Assembly: GCF_022512515.1 (NCBI RefSeq)
Contig: NZ_JAKWBK010000003.1
Span: forward strand, 248,001-312,000
Reading direction: 5' to 3'
Source: Paraniabella hibiscisoli
GTDB taxonomy: Bacteria > Bacteroidota > Bacteroidia > Chitinophagales > Chitinophagaceae
DNA: 64,000 bases
Part shown: positions 1 to 11,287 of the stretch, in pieces
Numbering within the stretch: the stretch's first letter is position 1
Layout: each line of letters starts with the position of its first letter
Notes under the pieces: model-generated
Told to the model about the DNA's origin: nothing
The model's input: the letters and a program-made list of their open reading frames with translations, nothing else
The model's database searches: none
Made by a program: the position numbers and the translations under genes

Positions 1-1596
1 CTGTGTTTCGAAAGCCAGCTCAATCCTGCGTTCGTGCCGGATGCGTTCTCGCATTTGCGTCTGCGATAAGCCAGCCGCTAAAGCAGGAAGGCCCGCTCTT
101 TCTCTTACTTTGTTCACGCTATTGTATACATCAGCTGTTGGGCCTTGTGCTTCGTTAAGCGCTTCTGCATAGCTCAGATACACTTCCGCCATCCGGAAAT
201 AGATCCAGGTTTTATTGGTAAAAGTTCCCGATTGTGTAAGGTTGATCTGCTCATCGGCAAACTTGCGGAGCAGATAGCCGGTTACCGGGTAGTCCTGACC
301 ATTACCCACCGCACGTCCGTCACGACCAGAATTATGCAGTTCCAATTGTCTGCCTCTCCATCTTTGCCCGTTAAAGTTGACACTTACATAAAAACGGGGT
401 TCCCTGTTTACATACATATTTCTTACGCCCGCCGGGTAATTCGCGCCAGCGGCCGCGGCATAGCCTGTTTCCTGGTATCCGGAAGCGGCGTTAATGATCG
501 GGCTGCCATCTGTATTATAGCCTGTAATAGGCGTTGTGCCATTGGCCATCTGGAAGGCATCTACCAACTCCTGCGTTGGGCAATAACCACTCCAGCCGCC
601 CATTCCCTTGGCGCCTGATGCATACTCCAGCCTGTTAAAACGACCCATGTTTCTTGCAAAAAGCACTTCATCATTCCAACGGTCAATAAACAGCCTGTAA
701 TAGTTTTGATAAGGATCGCTGGTTGGCTTATAGATCTGATAGCCTGCGGCTTCAGCCTGTGTCATACAATCCTTTGCTGCATCTGCTGCTTTTTGCCATT
801 TGTTAGCATCGTAATTGGGCGAAATAAGGTTACGTCCCTGATCGTCTTTAAACGCGGCATAATCGGAGTTGCCATTGTACAGAGGACTTGCAGCATATAA
901 CAACACCCGCGCTTTAAGCGCCAAAGCCGCCATTTTAGTAGCACGCCCCAGCTCCACAGCTTCTCTTCTTGTAGGCAATAAAGCTGCAGCCCTGTCGCAT
1001 TCTTCAACCACAAAAGCGACACAGTCGTCATACGGCGATCTTTTAATTAAGGTATAATCATCAGCTGTTGTAAGCGCTTTGTTTAGAATAGAAACAGGTC
1101 CGTGTACGCGCATTTCAATAAAATGATAGAATGCGCGAAGAAAATGTGCTTCTCCCTTAAACTCCTGCTTTTGCTGTTCTCCTGTTTTACTACCTACTAC
1201 AATCTCACGGTCTGAAAAATCGGTCTTATCAATGTTCTCTATGAATATATTTACTTTACGAATGCCTTCCCAGTAAACGCGGTAGATGTTTTGCTCTACA
1301 GTTGCAGCATTCCAGTTTCCTGTATTCATCTGGTTTCCGAATACACCCCAGGTACACTCCAGGTCATCAGAAGCGGTGGTGAATGGATTACGTCCCCACC
1401 ATTCTATCCACTCAGACTCTTCTGGTAGAGAAAAGTAAGCAGAAGTTAAAAAACGCTCCGCATACTGAGCATTGGCAAATACAGAATCTATTGTCAGATC
1501 CTCATCATATACTTTATCAAGGAACCCTTTTTTGCAAGAGGTTAATAATGCTGAGGCTAGAAAAACCGTTAGTATAATTTTTATATATTGTTTCAT
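1..1596 (-). CDS. SusD/RagB-type outer-membrane glycan-binding lipoprotein (C-terminus off the window)
   Basis: Surface lipoprotein that would bind glycan and deliver it to the adjacent SusC channel. The reading frame is open from the ATG at 1596 to the window edge, 532 codons without a stop. The N-terminus is a lipoprotein signal, MKQYIKIILTVFLASALLTSC, with the lipidated cysteine at residue 21 followed by KKGFLDK, the usual SusD start. The family is normally 500-600 residues, so only a short C-terminal piece is missing. It lies 35 bp downstream of susC on the same strand and should be co-transcribed with it. No frameshift was seen. The substrate cannot be inferred from the sequence. Confidence 0.9.
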   Translation of the reverse strand, partial: MKQYIKIILTVFLASALLTSCKKGFLDKVYDEDLTIDSVFANAQYAERFLTSAYFSLPEESEWIEWWGRNPFTTASDDLECTWGVFGNQMNTGNWNAATVEQNIYRVYWEGIRKVNIFIENIDKTDFSDREIVVGSKTGEQQKQEFKGEAHFLRAFYHFIEMRVHGPVSILNKALTTADDYTLIKRSPYDDCVAFVVEECDRAAALLPTRREAVELGRATKMAALALKARVLLYAASPLYNGNSDYAAFKDDQGRNLISPNYDANKWQKAADAAKDCMTQAEAAGYQIYKPTSDPYQNYYRLFIDRWNDEVLFARNMGRFNRLEYASGAKGMGGWSGYCPTQELVDAFQMANGTTPITGYNTDGSPIINAASGYQETGYAAAAGANYPAGVRNMYVNREPRFYVSVNFNGQRWRGRQLELHNSGRDGRAVGNGQDYPVTGYLLRKFADEQINLTQSGTFTNKTWIYFRMAEVYLSYAEALNEAQGPTADVYNSVNKVRERAGLPALAAGLSQTQMRERIRHERRIELAFETQ

Positions 1597-1631
1597 ATGT
1601 TTCTTTTTATTGGCGATAAGATGAAGCAGCG

Positions 1632-4600
1632 TTAGAAGTTAACCTGCAAACCAAAATTGATGTTACGTGTAAGCGGGTAACGCCCGGTTCCATTATCCGA
1701 TTCGGGATCAATGATCTTCACTTTATCCCAGGTAAGCAGGTTTAACCCGTTTACAAAAAACCTTGCAGTTGAAATTTTATACTTACCCATTAAACTCTGC
1801 GGAAGCGTATAACCTATTTCAGCATTCTTCAGGCGAAGAAAACTACCGTCCACCATATACAAGGTATTACTCCACCTGTAGTTATTCTCACTGATCATAT
1901 CTATCACCAGCGGATATTTTGCCCCTGAATTGTCTGCACCTGGTATAAAACGGTTATCATAATACTCCCTGATAACGTTGTTTACACCAAAGCCTTCATT
2001 AAAGGCATACATTGATGGACCTTGCAGAAAAATATTGGTTTTTGCTGCTCCCTGGAAGAACATGCTCAGGTCAAAATTTTTGTAAACAACGGTACCACCA
2101 AAACCAAAGATCATTTGCGGAGTACGTGCAAAGCCGGTGTAAACTCTATCATTGGCATCAATTTTACCATCGCCATTTACATCCCTGAACTTGATATCAC
2201 CAGGACGCACCGTAGATTGAAAGGTCTGAACCGGGCTGTTTTTGATCTCCTCTTCATTCTGGAACAAACCAATGGCCTCCAGCACATAAGGTTGCCCGAT
2301 CATCGTACCATTGGGATGTTGATAAGGAAAGCGGGTAGGTGGAATAGCCGATTCTATCACCTTATTTTTTGCATAGGTAAAGGTTCCTCTTAAAGAATAC
2401 TGTAGTTCGTAAGATGTAGTATTTTTCAATTCGATCATACCATCAAAACCCCGGTTATTGGCTTTGCCCAGGTTACCATAAGGAATGGTCCACGGATAAA
2501 TACCCGTAAAGAAAGGAAGATCTGCCCTTTGTATCAGGATCGCCGAACGGTCTTCATTAAAGAAATCAGCCTGCACCACTATCTTTCCTTTCAACAACTC
2601 TACATCCAAACCTATATTGGTCTTGTCAGCAACTTCCCAGGTAACGTTGGGATTGCCAATCCTATTCTCATCGATACCCGGATAATTGATCATATCACTC
2701 CCAAACATATAAGACTGTGCAGTAGATGTATTTACAGATGTCAGGAAGAGGAAGCGGGATCCGCCAATGGCATCGTTACCCACTTTTCCGTAAGAGCCTC
2801 TGATTTTCAGCACGGAAATAGGGTTATTATCACCCCAGAAATTTTCCCTGGATACTACCCAGCCTGCAGAAACAGAAGGAAAGAAGCCGTATTTCTGCCC
2901 GGGAGGAAAATTCTCTGAACCATTGTAACCAAAATTACCTTCAATTAAATAACGCTCCATATAATCATAGGTAACCCTTGCTGCATAGCCGCGTCTCCGG
3001 TAAGGCACACTATTAATTCGATCAGTGGTTGTAATATCATTAAATTCATTTTGATTGAAAAGCAGTAATCCAGATACGCCATGAACACCAAAATTCCGGT
3101 TATAATTTAGCTTCGCCTCATAGTAGATATTTTTATTGGCTGTGTTTCCAACACTTAAACCGAGCGGCGTTTCTTCCCTTATAACCTGGTATCTATCCTG
3201 ACCATTTTCTTTATAGTATCTCCGCATTGGAAAATTTTTTGCACGTACTTTATTAGCAAAGTAGTAGTTATCATAACCAAACCTTCCGCTCATTTCTAAC
3301 CCTTTGGTAACGAGCCTTGACAGATCCCACTTAGCAGACAAGGTACCCTGAAGAGTACTTTTATCCTGTTGTGTATAGCCGGAATATCCTACCAGGCCCC
3401 ATGGATTAGCATTTACTGCAGAACCTGCTCCTAAAGAGCCATCGGGATTATACAGGGGGAAGTTCATAGGGGTAACTTTGCGAAGCGCGCCCAAAATACC
3501 ATCGCTCGATGTGCCTGGGTAGTTCTGGCTTTCGATAATACTTCCCAGTCCCAATTCCAATACAAAGCTTTTCGATAAGTTCATATCAATATTCGTCCGG
3601 AAATTATATCTCCTGAAATTAGCATTAGTATTGTACTTGCTATCTTCCGGCTTTTTCCAGATACCATTTTGCTCTGTATAACCGATATTAGCAAAGTACC
3701 TTACTGTTTCACCGCCACCCGAAACATTCAGGTTGTTGATGGTTTGAAATGTTCTTTTATTCATTACGACATCTGTCCAGTCTACATTGGGGAACAGATA
3801 AGGATCGGAACCATCGGAATATTTTCTCACTTCTTCGGCGGTATACTCTGGCCCCTTACCTACATTCGTACGCGCCTCGTTCATCAGCGTAGCATACTCT
3901 CCGGCATTTATATAATCAGGTAAGCGCTGGGCATACAAATTGGCGTACTCTGAACGTAATACAACTCTGGGTTTACCGGCTTTACCACGTTTGGTAGTGA
4001 TCAGTATAACACCATTGGCGCCCCTCACTCCATACACAGCAGTAGCTGACGCGTCTTTAAGAATAGAAAATGTTTCTATCTCCATTGCATTGATATTATT
4101 CAAGGGACGCTCGATACCATCTACAAAAACGAGTGGCGCCGTGCTGGCTCCTGCAAATGTGGCAACACCCCTTATAAATACCTGGGCTGCATCAGCACCC
4201 GGCTCGCCGCTGGATTGCCTTGTTATAATACCAGGCAACCTTCCGCCTATAGCATTCGATAACTGCGCTACCGCCGAACGTTCGATATCCTTCATACTAA
4301 CAGAGGATACGGCGCCGGTAAGTGTGGTCTTTTTCTGGCGGCCAAAACCCACTACTACAACCTCATCCATTTTGGCCCGATTCTCATCGTAGATCAATGT
4401 GAATGTTCTTTCGCCCTCGCTACCCGTCAATACACGAAGCGTGATATAACCTATATTACTAATAATAAGGCTATCATTAGGGTCATTTACTTCCAGCAAA
4501 AATTTACCGTTTGCATCTGAAATGGCTGTCTTATTGGTTCTCGGTATTAATGCTGAAGCCCCCACCAGCACATTTCCATTTCCATCCTTTACATAGCCAT

Positions 4601-4748
4601 TCAGCACATAAGACTGTGCGCTACTTCCTAACGAGATAAAGAGTAACAGAACGATTAAAACACGCCCCCTTCGCTTTGCAGGATGTAATGCAAAGGGCGA
4701 TAGTAATGGCAATATGCCACCATAAGCAACTGTCCGGTTTTTGAACAT
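1632..4748 (-). CDS. SusC/RagA-type TonB-dependent outer-membrane transporter
   Basis: Outer-membrane beta-barrel that imports glycan fragments using TonB energy. Order of parts: signal segment (a basic stretch AKRRGR, then VLIVLLLFISLGSSAQ), a carboxypeptidase-regulatory-like domain (begins YVLNGYVKDGNGN), a SusC plug signature (DEVVVVGFGRQKKTTLTGAV), and a long barrel ending in an aromatic residue (LQVNF). About 1038 residues, normal for the family, and intact. The frame is open further upstream to an ATG at 4817. I prefer the ATG at 4748 because it puts the signal peptide near the N-terminus and lies about 22 nt below a good -7 promoter box at 4777-4784. It is divergent from a hybrid sensor-regulator that probably controls it. 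Confidence 0.92.
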   Translation of the reverse strand: MFKNRTVAYGGILPLLSPFALHPAKRRGRVLIVLLLFISLGSSAQSYVLNGYVKDGNGNVLVGASALIPRTNKTAISDANGKFLLEVNDPNDSLIISNIGYITLRVLTGSEGERTFTLIYDENRAKMDEVVVVGFGRQKKTTLTGAVSSVSMKDIERSAVAQLSNAIGGRLPGIITRQSSGEPGADAAQVFIRGVATFAGASTAPLVFVDGIERPLNNINAMEIETFSILKDASATAVYGVRGANGVILITTKRGKAGKPRVVLRSEYANLYAQRLPDYINAGEYATLMNEARTNVGKGPEYTAEEVRKYSDGSDPYLFPNVDWTDVVMNKRTFQTINNLNVSGGGETVRYFANIGYTEQNGIWKKPEDSKYNTNANFRRYNFRTNIDMNLSKSFVLELGLGSIIESQNYPGTSSDGILGALRKVTPMNFPLYNPDGSLGAGSAVNANPWGLVGYSGYTQQDKSTLQGTLSAKWDLSRLVTKGLEMSGRFGYDNYYFANKVRAKNFPMRRYYKENGQDRYQVIREETPLGLSVGNTANKNIYYEAKLNYNRNFGVHGVSGLLLFNQNEFNDITTTDRINSVPYRRRGYAARVTYDYMERYLIEGNFGYNGSENFPPGQKYGFFPSVSAGWVVSRENFWGDNNPISVLKIRGSYGKVGNDAIGGSRFLFLTSVNTSTAQSYMFGSDMINYPGIDENRIGNPNVTWEVADKTNIGLDVELLKGKIVVQADFFNEDRSAILIQRADLPFFTGIYPWTIPYGNLGKANNRGFDGMIELKNTTSYELQYSLRGTFTYAKNKVIESAIPPTRFPYQHPNGTMIGQPYVLEAIGLFQNEEEIKNSPVQTFQSTVRPGDIKFRDVNGDGKIDANDRVYTGFARTPQMIFGFGGTVVYKNFDLSMFFQGAAKTNIFLQGPSMYAFNEGFGVNNVIREYYDNRFIPGADNSGAKYPLVIDMISENNYRWSNTLYMVDGSFLRLKNAEIGYTLPQSLMGKYKISTARFFVNGLNLLTWDKVKIIDPESDNGTGRYPLTRNINFGLQVNF

Positions 4749-4776
4749 GGCAAACAATTTTTCGTTAAATGATGCA

Positions 4777-4784
4777 CAAATATA
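4777..4784 (-). promoter_or_regulatory. Candidate susC promoter -7 box
   Basis: On the minus strand this reads TATATTTG, a perfect match to the Bacteroidota -7 consensus TAnnTTTG. It would start transcription near 4770, giving a short A-rich leader before the ATG at 4748. No clear TTG -33 element is present at the usual distance, as expected if an activator is needed. Confidence 0.45.
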
Positions 4785-4970
4785 TTTTTCACCATAAACC
4801 TCTTCCCGAAATTTCATCTCATTTTTTCATCAAACCGTCTCAATTTTTAAAAACTTGCTGAAACACTATTTCTTGTTGCGATGTAACAGTGTTGTCTTTG
4901 AATAAAATATCATCCCTACCCGTCCGGTCAGTCGGGCCTTCGGGATTATACTATTATGATAAAATGAGAC

Positions 4971-7900
4971 ATGCTTGTTCTGAGCCCCTTAAACCTTCGG
5001 GCATCTGTGAAAAAAATTGTATGTTTGATTAAACAGGTTGCATTGAGATCCTTCTTCATTATCATATTCCTTTGCATTAATATCGGCGTTTTTAGCCATC
5101 GCTCTTATGGCCAGCGTTATTATTTTGAACACTACCAGGTAGAGCAGGGTATTTCCAATAATACCGCCAGCTGTGTGATACAGGATCAAAAAGGATTTAT
5201 TTGGGTGGGCACTAAAGATGGGCTCAACCGTTTTGATGGGTATACTTTCAAAGTATTCAGACATGAAAAAAATGACAGTGCCAGCTTAGGCAATAATTCC
5301 GTATGGAAATTGTTTGAAAGCAGCGATGGCACCATCTGGGTAGGAACTGAACATGGCGTTTTTGCTTACGACCCTGAACTGGAAACTTTTTCACATGCAG
5401 CAGGCACACCTAAACAACTGGTTAGAGCCATGGTTGAAGACTCAGATGGGAATATGTGGTTTATCATCAACTTCAAGCTCTACATGTTGTCTGCTAAAAC
5501 AAAAAAGTAACCGCTATACAGGGAGAGCAACTTGATTTTTGTACTTCATTAACGCTCTCTACCAAAAAAGAAATATGGGTAGCTACTATGTATGGCAGTA
5601 TTGGCCGGTTTAATGTAACAGATAAAAAATTCCAATTCTATTCGCTCTTTAACCATTCTCCCGCGCCGGTATCTCCGTGGCTTGAACGAATATTCGACAG
5701 CGGAGAAGGCTATCTTTTGATAGGCACCGCTACGCAGGGGATAAAAAAACTCGACCTGGCAAATAACACTTACGAGGATGTATTGATCTATAACGCCGAC
5801 AATACAGAAATATTCGCCCGTGATTTTCTGAAGATAAAACCTGATGAATATTGGATCGCAACCGAAAGTGGCATTTACATCTACAACACTACGCATCACA
5901 CCTTCGTTAACTTAAGAAAAGACTATCAAAATCCTTATGCTATCAGCGACAATGCCGTTTATTCTTTCTGCAAAGACAAACAGGGAGGCATCTGGATAGG
6001 CACTTATTTTGGTGGGATTAATTATCTTCCCAATAAAAGTCTGGTTTTTCAAAAGTATTTTCCTCAATTCGGAACCGGCACTATTAAAGCAAACGCTATA
6101 CGGGAGATCACATCAGATGATAAGGAAAATTTATGGATCGGTACCGAAGATGATGGGCTGTATCAATTCAATCCCCAAACAGGAATCTTTTCTAACTACA
6201 AACCAACGCAGAAGGGACAAAGCATTGCACATACCAATATCCATGGCCTTGCCTACGCTCAAAACAAACTTTGGATCGGCACATTTGAGCATGGCCTCAA
6301 CGCTATGAATCTGCCTTCAGGCACCGTTGCATCGCACTACACCAGCAACCTAACCACCCGGCTAAGAAGTAACTTTATACATAGCTTATATAAAACGGTG
6401 AAGGATGACTTATGGGTAGGCACTTCGAACGGGATCTACATTTACAATCAAAAAGAAAACAATTTTATAACACCCGATTATTTCCCTAAAGATGCTTTTT
6501 ATTCTTCGATCCTTGAGCTTTCGGATGGATCGATTATAGCGGGTACTTTCCAGGATGGCCTGCATTATTACTCGCCATTGCGAAACACATACGGTCGTAT
6601 TCAAATCATAAAAAACAATATCAACCTCCTTGCAGAAAATCGCATTACTTACCTTTTTGAAGCGAAGGATAAAACTATATGGATCGCTTCGGAAGATAAA
6701 TTGTACAACGTAAATACGAAAACCAATAATGTGCTAATCTTTTCAACCAGCACCGGGCTGCCCAGTAATATGATATATACCATTGCGGAAGACGGCAGTA
6801 ACAACAAATGGATCACTACCTCAAGAGGACTGGTGTTAATGGATCCTCAATACAAAATATTACGCATTTTCACTAAAATGGATGGGCTCCTCAATGATCA
6901 GTTTAATTACTCATCCTGCTATAAAACTAAAGACGGCACCATTTATTTAGGAAGTGTAAAAGGACTGGTTAGCTTTAACCCGGAGGATTTAAAAATGGAG
7001 CATTACACGCCACCTGTTTACATAACCAGTATATCTTTTTCAATAACTCACTATCTGTAAACCCCGAAAAAGGACCATTACGCCGATCAGCACTTATTAC
7101 TGATGAGATAGTATTGCCGCATGATCAATCAACATTTCATATAGATTTTGCTGCACTTAACTTCACATCGCCCGGTAATATTGAGTATGCCTACAAACTC
7201 GAATACCTGGATAAAAAATGGAACTATATAAAAAAAGCAGGCGGGTGTATTTTACCAATTTATCACCCGGTTCCTACCTGTTCCGTGTGAGATCTACCGA
7301 CGGTGATAGCAAATGGTCACCCAATGAAAAAACGCTCCGGATACAAATCCTCCCTCCCTGGTGGCGTACGAACTGGGCTTATTTCATTTACTCTGCACTG
7401 GCAGCCTTAGGTGTTTGGGGTATTGTTGCCTTTTATCATAACCGCCAATTGGACAAGCAGCAGAGAAGCATGGAAGTGTTTGAGCGCATTAAAGAGAAGG
7501 AAATGTATGAATCTAAGATAGATTTTTTTACGAAAATCGCACACGAAATACGAACGCCTTTGACGCTTATTAAAGCACCTTTGGAAAAACTGATGCGGGG
7601 ACTGACCTCCGCACCGCAAAAAGAAAAGTACCTGGCCGTTATGAATAAGAACACGGACCGGCTACTGGACCTCACCAATCAATTGCTCGATTTTCGCCGC
7701 CTGGAAGCAGGTGCTTTTACCTTATCACTCGAAGAAAGAAATATCAATGATCTCGCTACAAACATCTGGAACAATTTTCTTCCATTAGCTGAAAGCAAAG
7801 GGATAAAAATAAACTTCGAAGCGCAGCGCTCGTATTCCTGCAAGGTAGATGAAGAAGCTACTACCAAGATCATCAGCAACCTGCTGGATAACGCCATAAA

Positions 7901-8172
7901 GTATTGCAACAGCGTGGTACAAGTATCTGTTACCGGAGATGAAAATGGTTTTGCAACGATACAAGTTAGTAACGACGGGCCTTTGATACCAGCAGACTTA
8001 AGAAAAAAATATTTGAACCTTTTTTCAGATCAAAAAAACAGATAAAATTACAGGCACAGGCCTGGGGCTTGCCTTATCCAGATCATTGGCAGAATTGCAG
8101 GGAGGCAGCTTATCAATGCATGTAACGAATATTTTAAATGTTTTTGTGCTTAAATTGCCCACTCAAGTGTAA
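4971..8172 (+). CDS. Hybrid two-component system sensor: periplasmic beta-propeller, Y_Y_Y domain, histidine kinase (5 frameshifts)
   Basis: Sensor half of a hybrid regulator of the type that senses glycan fragments and switches on the neighbouring SusC/SusD genes. Parts in order: signal segment (FFIIIFLCINIGVF), many two-bladed-propeller repeats with motifs such as IWVGTKDGLNRFDG, a Y_Y_Y domain (SPGSYLFRVRSTDGDSKW), one membrane helix, and a histidine kinase with H-box FFTKIAHEIRTPLTL and ATPase motifs (GTGLGLALS). The frame is broken five times, at A or T runs near 5504, 7040, 7230, 8006 and 8035. Restoring one base at each gives 1068 residues. An in-frame TAA at 8170-8172 then separates it from the response-regulator part, which is normally in the same polypeptide. 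Confidence 0.85.
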
Positions 8173-8175
8173 ATA

Positions 8176-8949
8176 ATGGAACCCAACTCTGAAAAGCCAT
8201 CTATACTAATTGTAGATGACAACGAAGACATACTTGATTTCTTAAAGGATGATCTCGGCGAACTCTACACGATATTTACGGCACCCGATGGGGTTAAGGC
8301 ATTGTCTGTTTTAAATGAGCAGGTAGTACAGCTGGTGATCAGCGATGTGATGATGCCCGAAATGGATGGTATTGAACTATGCGAAAAAATAAAATCCAAT
8401 TTTGAGTTCAGCCATATTCCAGTTATTTTGCTGACGGCTAAAAACACATTGCAGGCAAAAATTGAAGGGCTTAATACAGGCGCTGATGCTTACATTGAAA
8501 AACCGTTTTCTCCCGAGCATGTGGCAGCCCAGGTGCTTAGCCTTTTAAACAACCGTAACAAAATAAAAGAGTATTTTGCCCAATCACCCTTTGCCCATAT
8601 TAAGAGTATAGCGCACTCCAAAATGGACGAAGAGTTCCTGGATAAGATGAACAACTTTATAGTGGAGCATATCTCAGATACCGCATTAGATGTAGATCAT
8701 CTGGCAGTTGCCATGAATATGAGTCGTGCTACGTTTTATAGAAAGGTGAAATCTATTTCCAATCTTTCACCCTATGAAATGATCAATATATCGAGGTTGA
8801 AAAAAGCAGTTGAACTAATGAACACCCGCATGTTTCCTTTAAGCGAAATTGCCGAGAGGGTAGGCTATCAGACTTTAACACAACTGGGAAGAAATTTTCA
8901 GAAACAATTCAGGCTTACACCCAGCGAATACCTGCAACTGAAAAAGTAA
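8176..8949 (+). CDS. Response regulator with receiver and AraC-type DNA-binding domains
   Basis: Output half of the hybrid regulator. The receiver domain begins SILIVDDNEDILDF, carries the phospho-acceptor aspartate in VISDVMMPEMDG, the conserved Thr/Lys region (LLTAKN, EKPF), and ends near residue 125. The C-terminus is an AraC helix-turn-helix pair (SRATFYRKVKSISNLSPYEM, then IAERVGYQTLTQLGRNFQKQ). It starts 3 nt after, and in the same frame as, the TAA that ends the kinase part. In canonical hybrid regulators these are one protein, so either the system is genuinely split here or the stop is an error. Likely target: the divergent susC-susD promoter region. Confidence 0.88.
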   Translation: MEPNSEKPSILIVDDNEDILDFLKDDLGELYTIFTAPDGVKALSVLNEQVVQLVISDVMMPEMDGIELCEKIKSNFEFSHIPVILLTAKNTLQAKIEGLNTGADAYIEKPFSPEHVAAQVLSLLNNRNKIKEYFAQSPFAHIKSIAHSKMDEEFLDKMNNFIVEHISDTALDVDHLAVAMNMSRATFYRKVKSISNLSPYEMINISRLKKAVELMNTRMFPLSEIAERVGYQTLTQLGRNFQKQFRLTPSEYLQLKK

Positions 8950-8957
8950 ATGATGGT

Positions 8958-11232
8958 TTAAGCTACTTCGCCGGGGTTTCCGAAAATAACTGTAAAGGTG
9001 CTCCCCTCATTAACTTTACTTTCAACGTGTATTGATCCGCCTAAAGCTTCTATCTGCGTTTTAATAAGGTACAAGCCAACTCCTTTGCTATCCCTTCCCT
9101 GATGAAACACCTGGTTTAGCTTAAATACCTTATCGCCGAATTTATCCATATCTATACCCACACCATTATCGCTAACCTGTAATGTAATAATCCCTTCTTC
9201 GTCCCGGCTGCTCTTGATCTGTATTTGGGTGGCGGCAACCAGGCTCCTGTACTTAATACTATTACTCACAAGGTTGTACAAAATACTCTCTAGATAAGGT
9301 AAAGGGTAGTGTATTTTTGTCACGTCGAGCTTTCTTTGAATAGTAATATTCTTTCCCAGAATATCGCCGGTAAGCTGTCCTATAACGCCGTTAATAGTGC
9401 TTTCAAAGTCACACTCATCCAATGGCAGTTCCCTGTTTAACCTGATCTCCGCAATATTTAATAAGGTCTCCAGGTTATTGGTCATAGATATACCAATCGT
9501 ATCCAGCAATGATGCCAACTCATCTATAGTGAATGTTTCCGCCAGCACATTGGCTTCTTCCAGGTCAGAACTTACACCACATTTTACCAATAATACTTTT
9601 GTCAGCAAATTAATATTTTTGGAAGGTCCACGCAGGTTGTGTGCTATAGCATGGCTTATCTCTTCCAATTCTTTCACTTTGCTTAATAGCTTGTTCTGGG
9701 TACTACTGAGCTCAACATTCTTGGTTCTCAACTCGTGGGTGAGCGCTTTTCTTGCGCTTATATCCACCAGCTGGGATATAAAAACAGCGGTTGCATAGCC
9801 GCATCTCTCACTACCGAAGTGGTCAGCAGCATCCAGGTAACTTTTCCGTTTTTAGTAATGTACCTTTTCTCTATACTATAATTATCGGCCTGGTTGTTTA
9901 AAACTTTTTGCATGAGGTCCAAATCTCGATCCAGGTCTTCGGGATAAGTAATATCCTGAAATGTGAGCTCATAAAACTCCTGTCGCGTATATCCTAACAT
10001 CTTACACAACGCATCGTTTACCGCATTCCATTTACCCTGGGGACTAACAACAGCCATACCCGTACCGGAAAGATTAAAATACGTAGCAAAAGTTTTTTCA
10101 CTCGCTCGCAACTCAGCTTCAGTATGTATACGTTCCGTAATATCCTGCGCAAAAGCTATAACATATTGTTCTCCATCCGGATTATTAAAAAGGTAATTCT
10201 TGTAGAGTAAATGCTTGATACTGCCATCACCGGCAACAATACTCAGCTCTCCCTCCGCAGTGGGGTTTGTTTTGATAAGATCAAGGTACTGCGACTGTAC
10301 CTCGTTCTTAATTTTCGCCGGAACCAGGTCAACAATATTCTTGCCGATCAACTCATCGTAAGTATATTGAAATACTGAAGTTGCGTAAGGGTTTATGTTG
10401 AGGATATTACCCTGGAGATCATGCGTACAAATAATGCCGAGACTATTGTCAAATATTATTTTGTAACGCATCTTGTCTTCAATATGAACAAGATCCTGTA
10501 ATTTTCGCTCATGAATATCCTTATGTGTTCCAATAAAGCGCAACGGCTTGCCATCTTCGCTGTAAGTAGCCACCACTCCCCTGCTTAATATCCAGCGATA
10601 ACTACCATCCTTACATCGATACCTGACCTCTGATGTATAAATAGGAATTTTACCGGCAAGCAAGTCTTTCATGATACCTGCGGAAGCAATCAGGTCATCC
10701 GGGTGTATTTTAGCTCCCCAGTCATCGATTGTAACTATCTCTTTTTGCGAATAGCCAAAAATCTCTTCCCATTTGGGAGAAAAGAAAATCCTGTTTGTTT
10801 GCAGGTTTACATCCCAAATGCCATCGCCTACTGCATCCAACGCAAGGCTCCAGCGATCGTCTACAATTTCTTTTACGTCGGTCTTTTCTACAACTACCAA
10901 AGCAAATTCATCACTGTAAGAAGCGGGTATTATTTTAATCTGGAACTTAACGGCCTTGCCGTGTAAAGTAATATTATATTCAAAAAATTGCGGCTCTCCC
11001 AGTTCGAAAAGTTTCCTTATAGAAGCAACGCATTCTCTGATGATGGCATCGTTATTAATATCAGAAGCATTTAATCCCAAATAAAGGGCGCGCCCCTGTT
11101 CTTCATCTTCTTTTTTTGTGCCCATACATTCGTAATCTCCTCGGTTCTTGAAACCTCAAAAATGCGGAATGCAAAACTTTTAAATGCCTTTATAACGGGC
11201 TCCCTACTGGTATCGACAGGGTCACTATCCAT
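8958..11232 (-). CDS. Multi-PAS sensor histidine kinase (2 frameshifts)
   Basis: Cytoplasmic sensor kinase with several PAS/PAC units (for example WEEIFGYSQKEIVTIDDW and FQYTYDELIGKNIVDLVP) followed by a kinase core with H-box EEISHAIAHNLRGPSKN and ATPase motifs (DNGVGIDMDKFG, GVGLYLI). No membrane segment is visible. A start at 11232 (MDSDPVDTSREPV) is used because it joins the PAS region if one A is restored in an A7 run near 11115. A second missing T near 9785 joins FLSQ/VDISARK. The restored length is 758 residues. No response regulator is adjacent on this strand, although the convergent gene just beyond 8949 encodes one. The signal sensed is unknown. Confidence 0.82.
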
Positions 11233-11287
11233 GAAATAAAGTTAAGAAAGAAACTTGAGCAGAAGGCCTGCCGCATATATGTGATCC

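Noticed and set aside
1671..4392. Plus-strand ORFs inside the SusC gene
   Set aside because: They are antisense to an intact, well-recognised coding sequence and show no family motifs.
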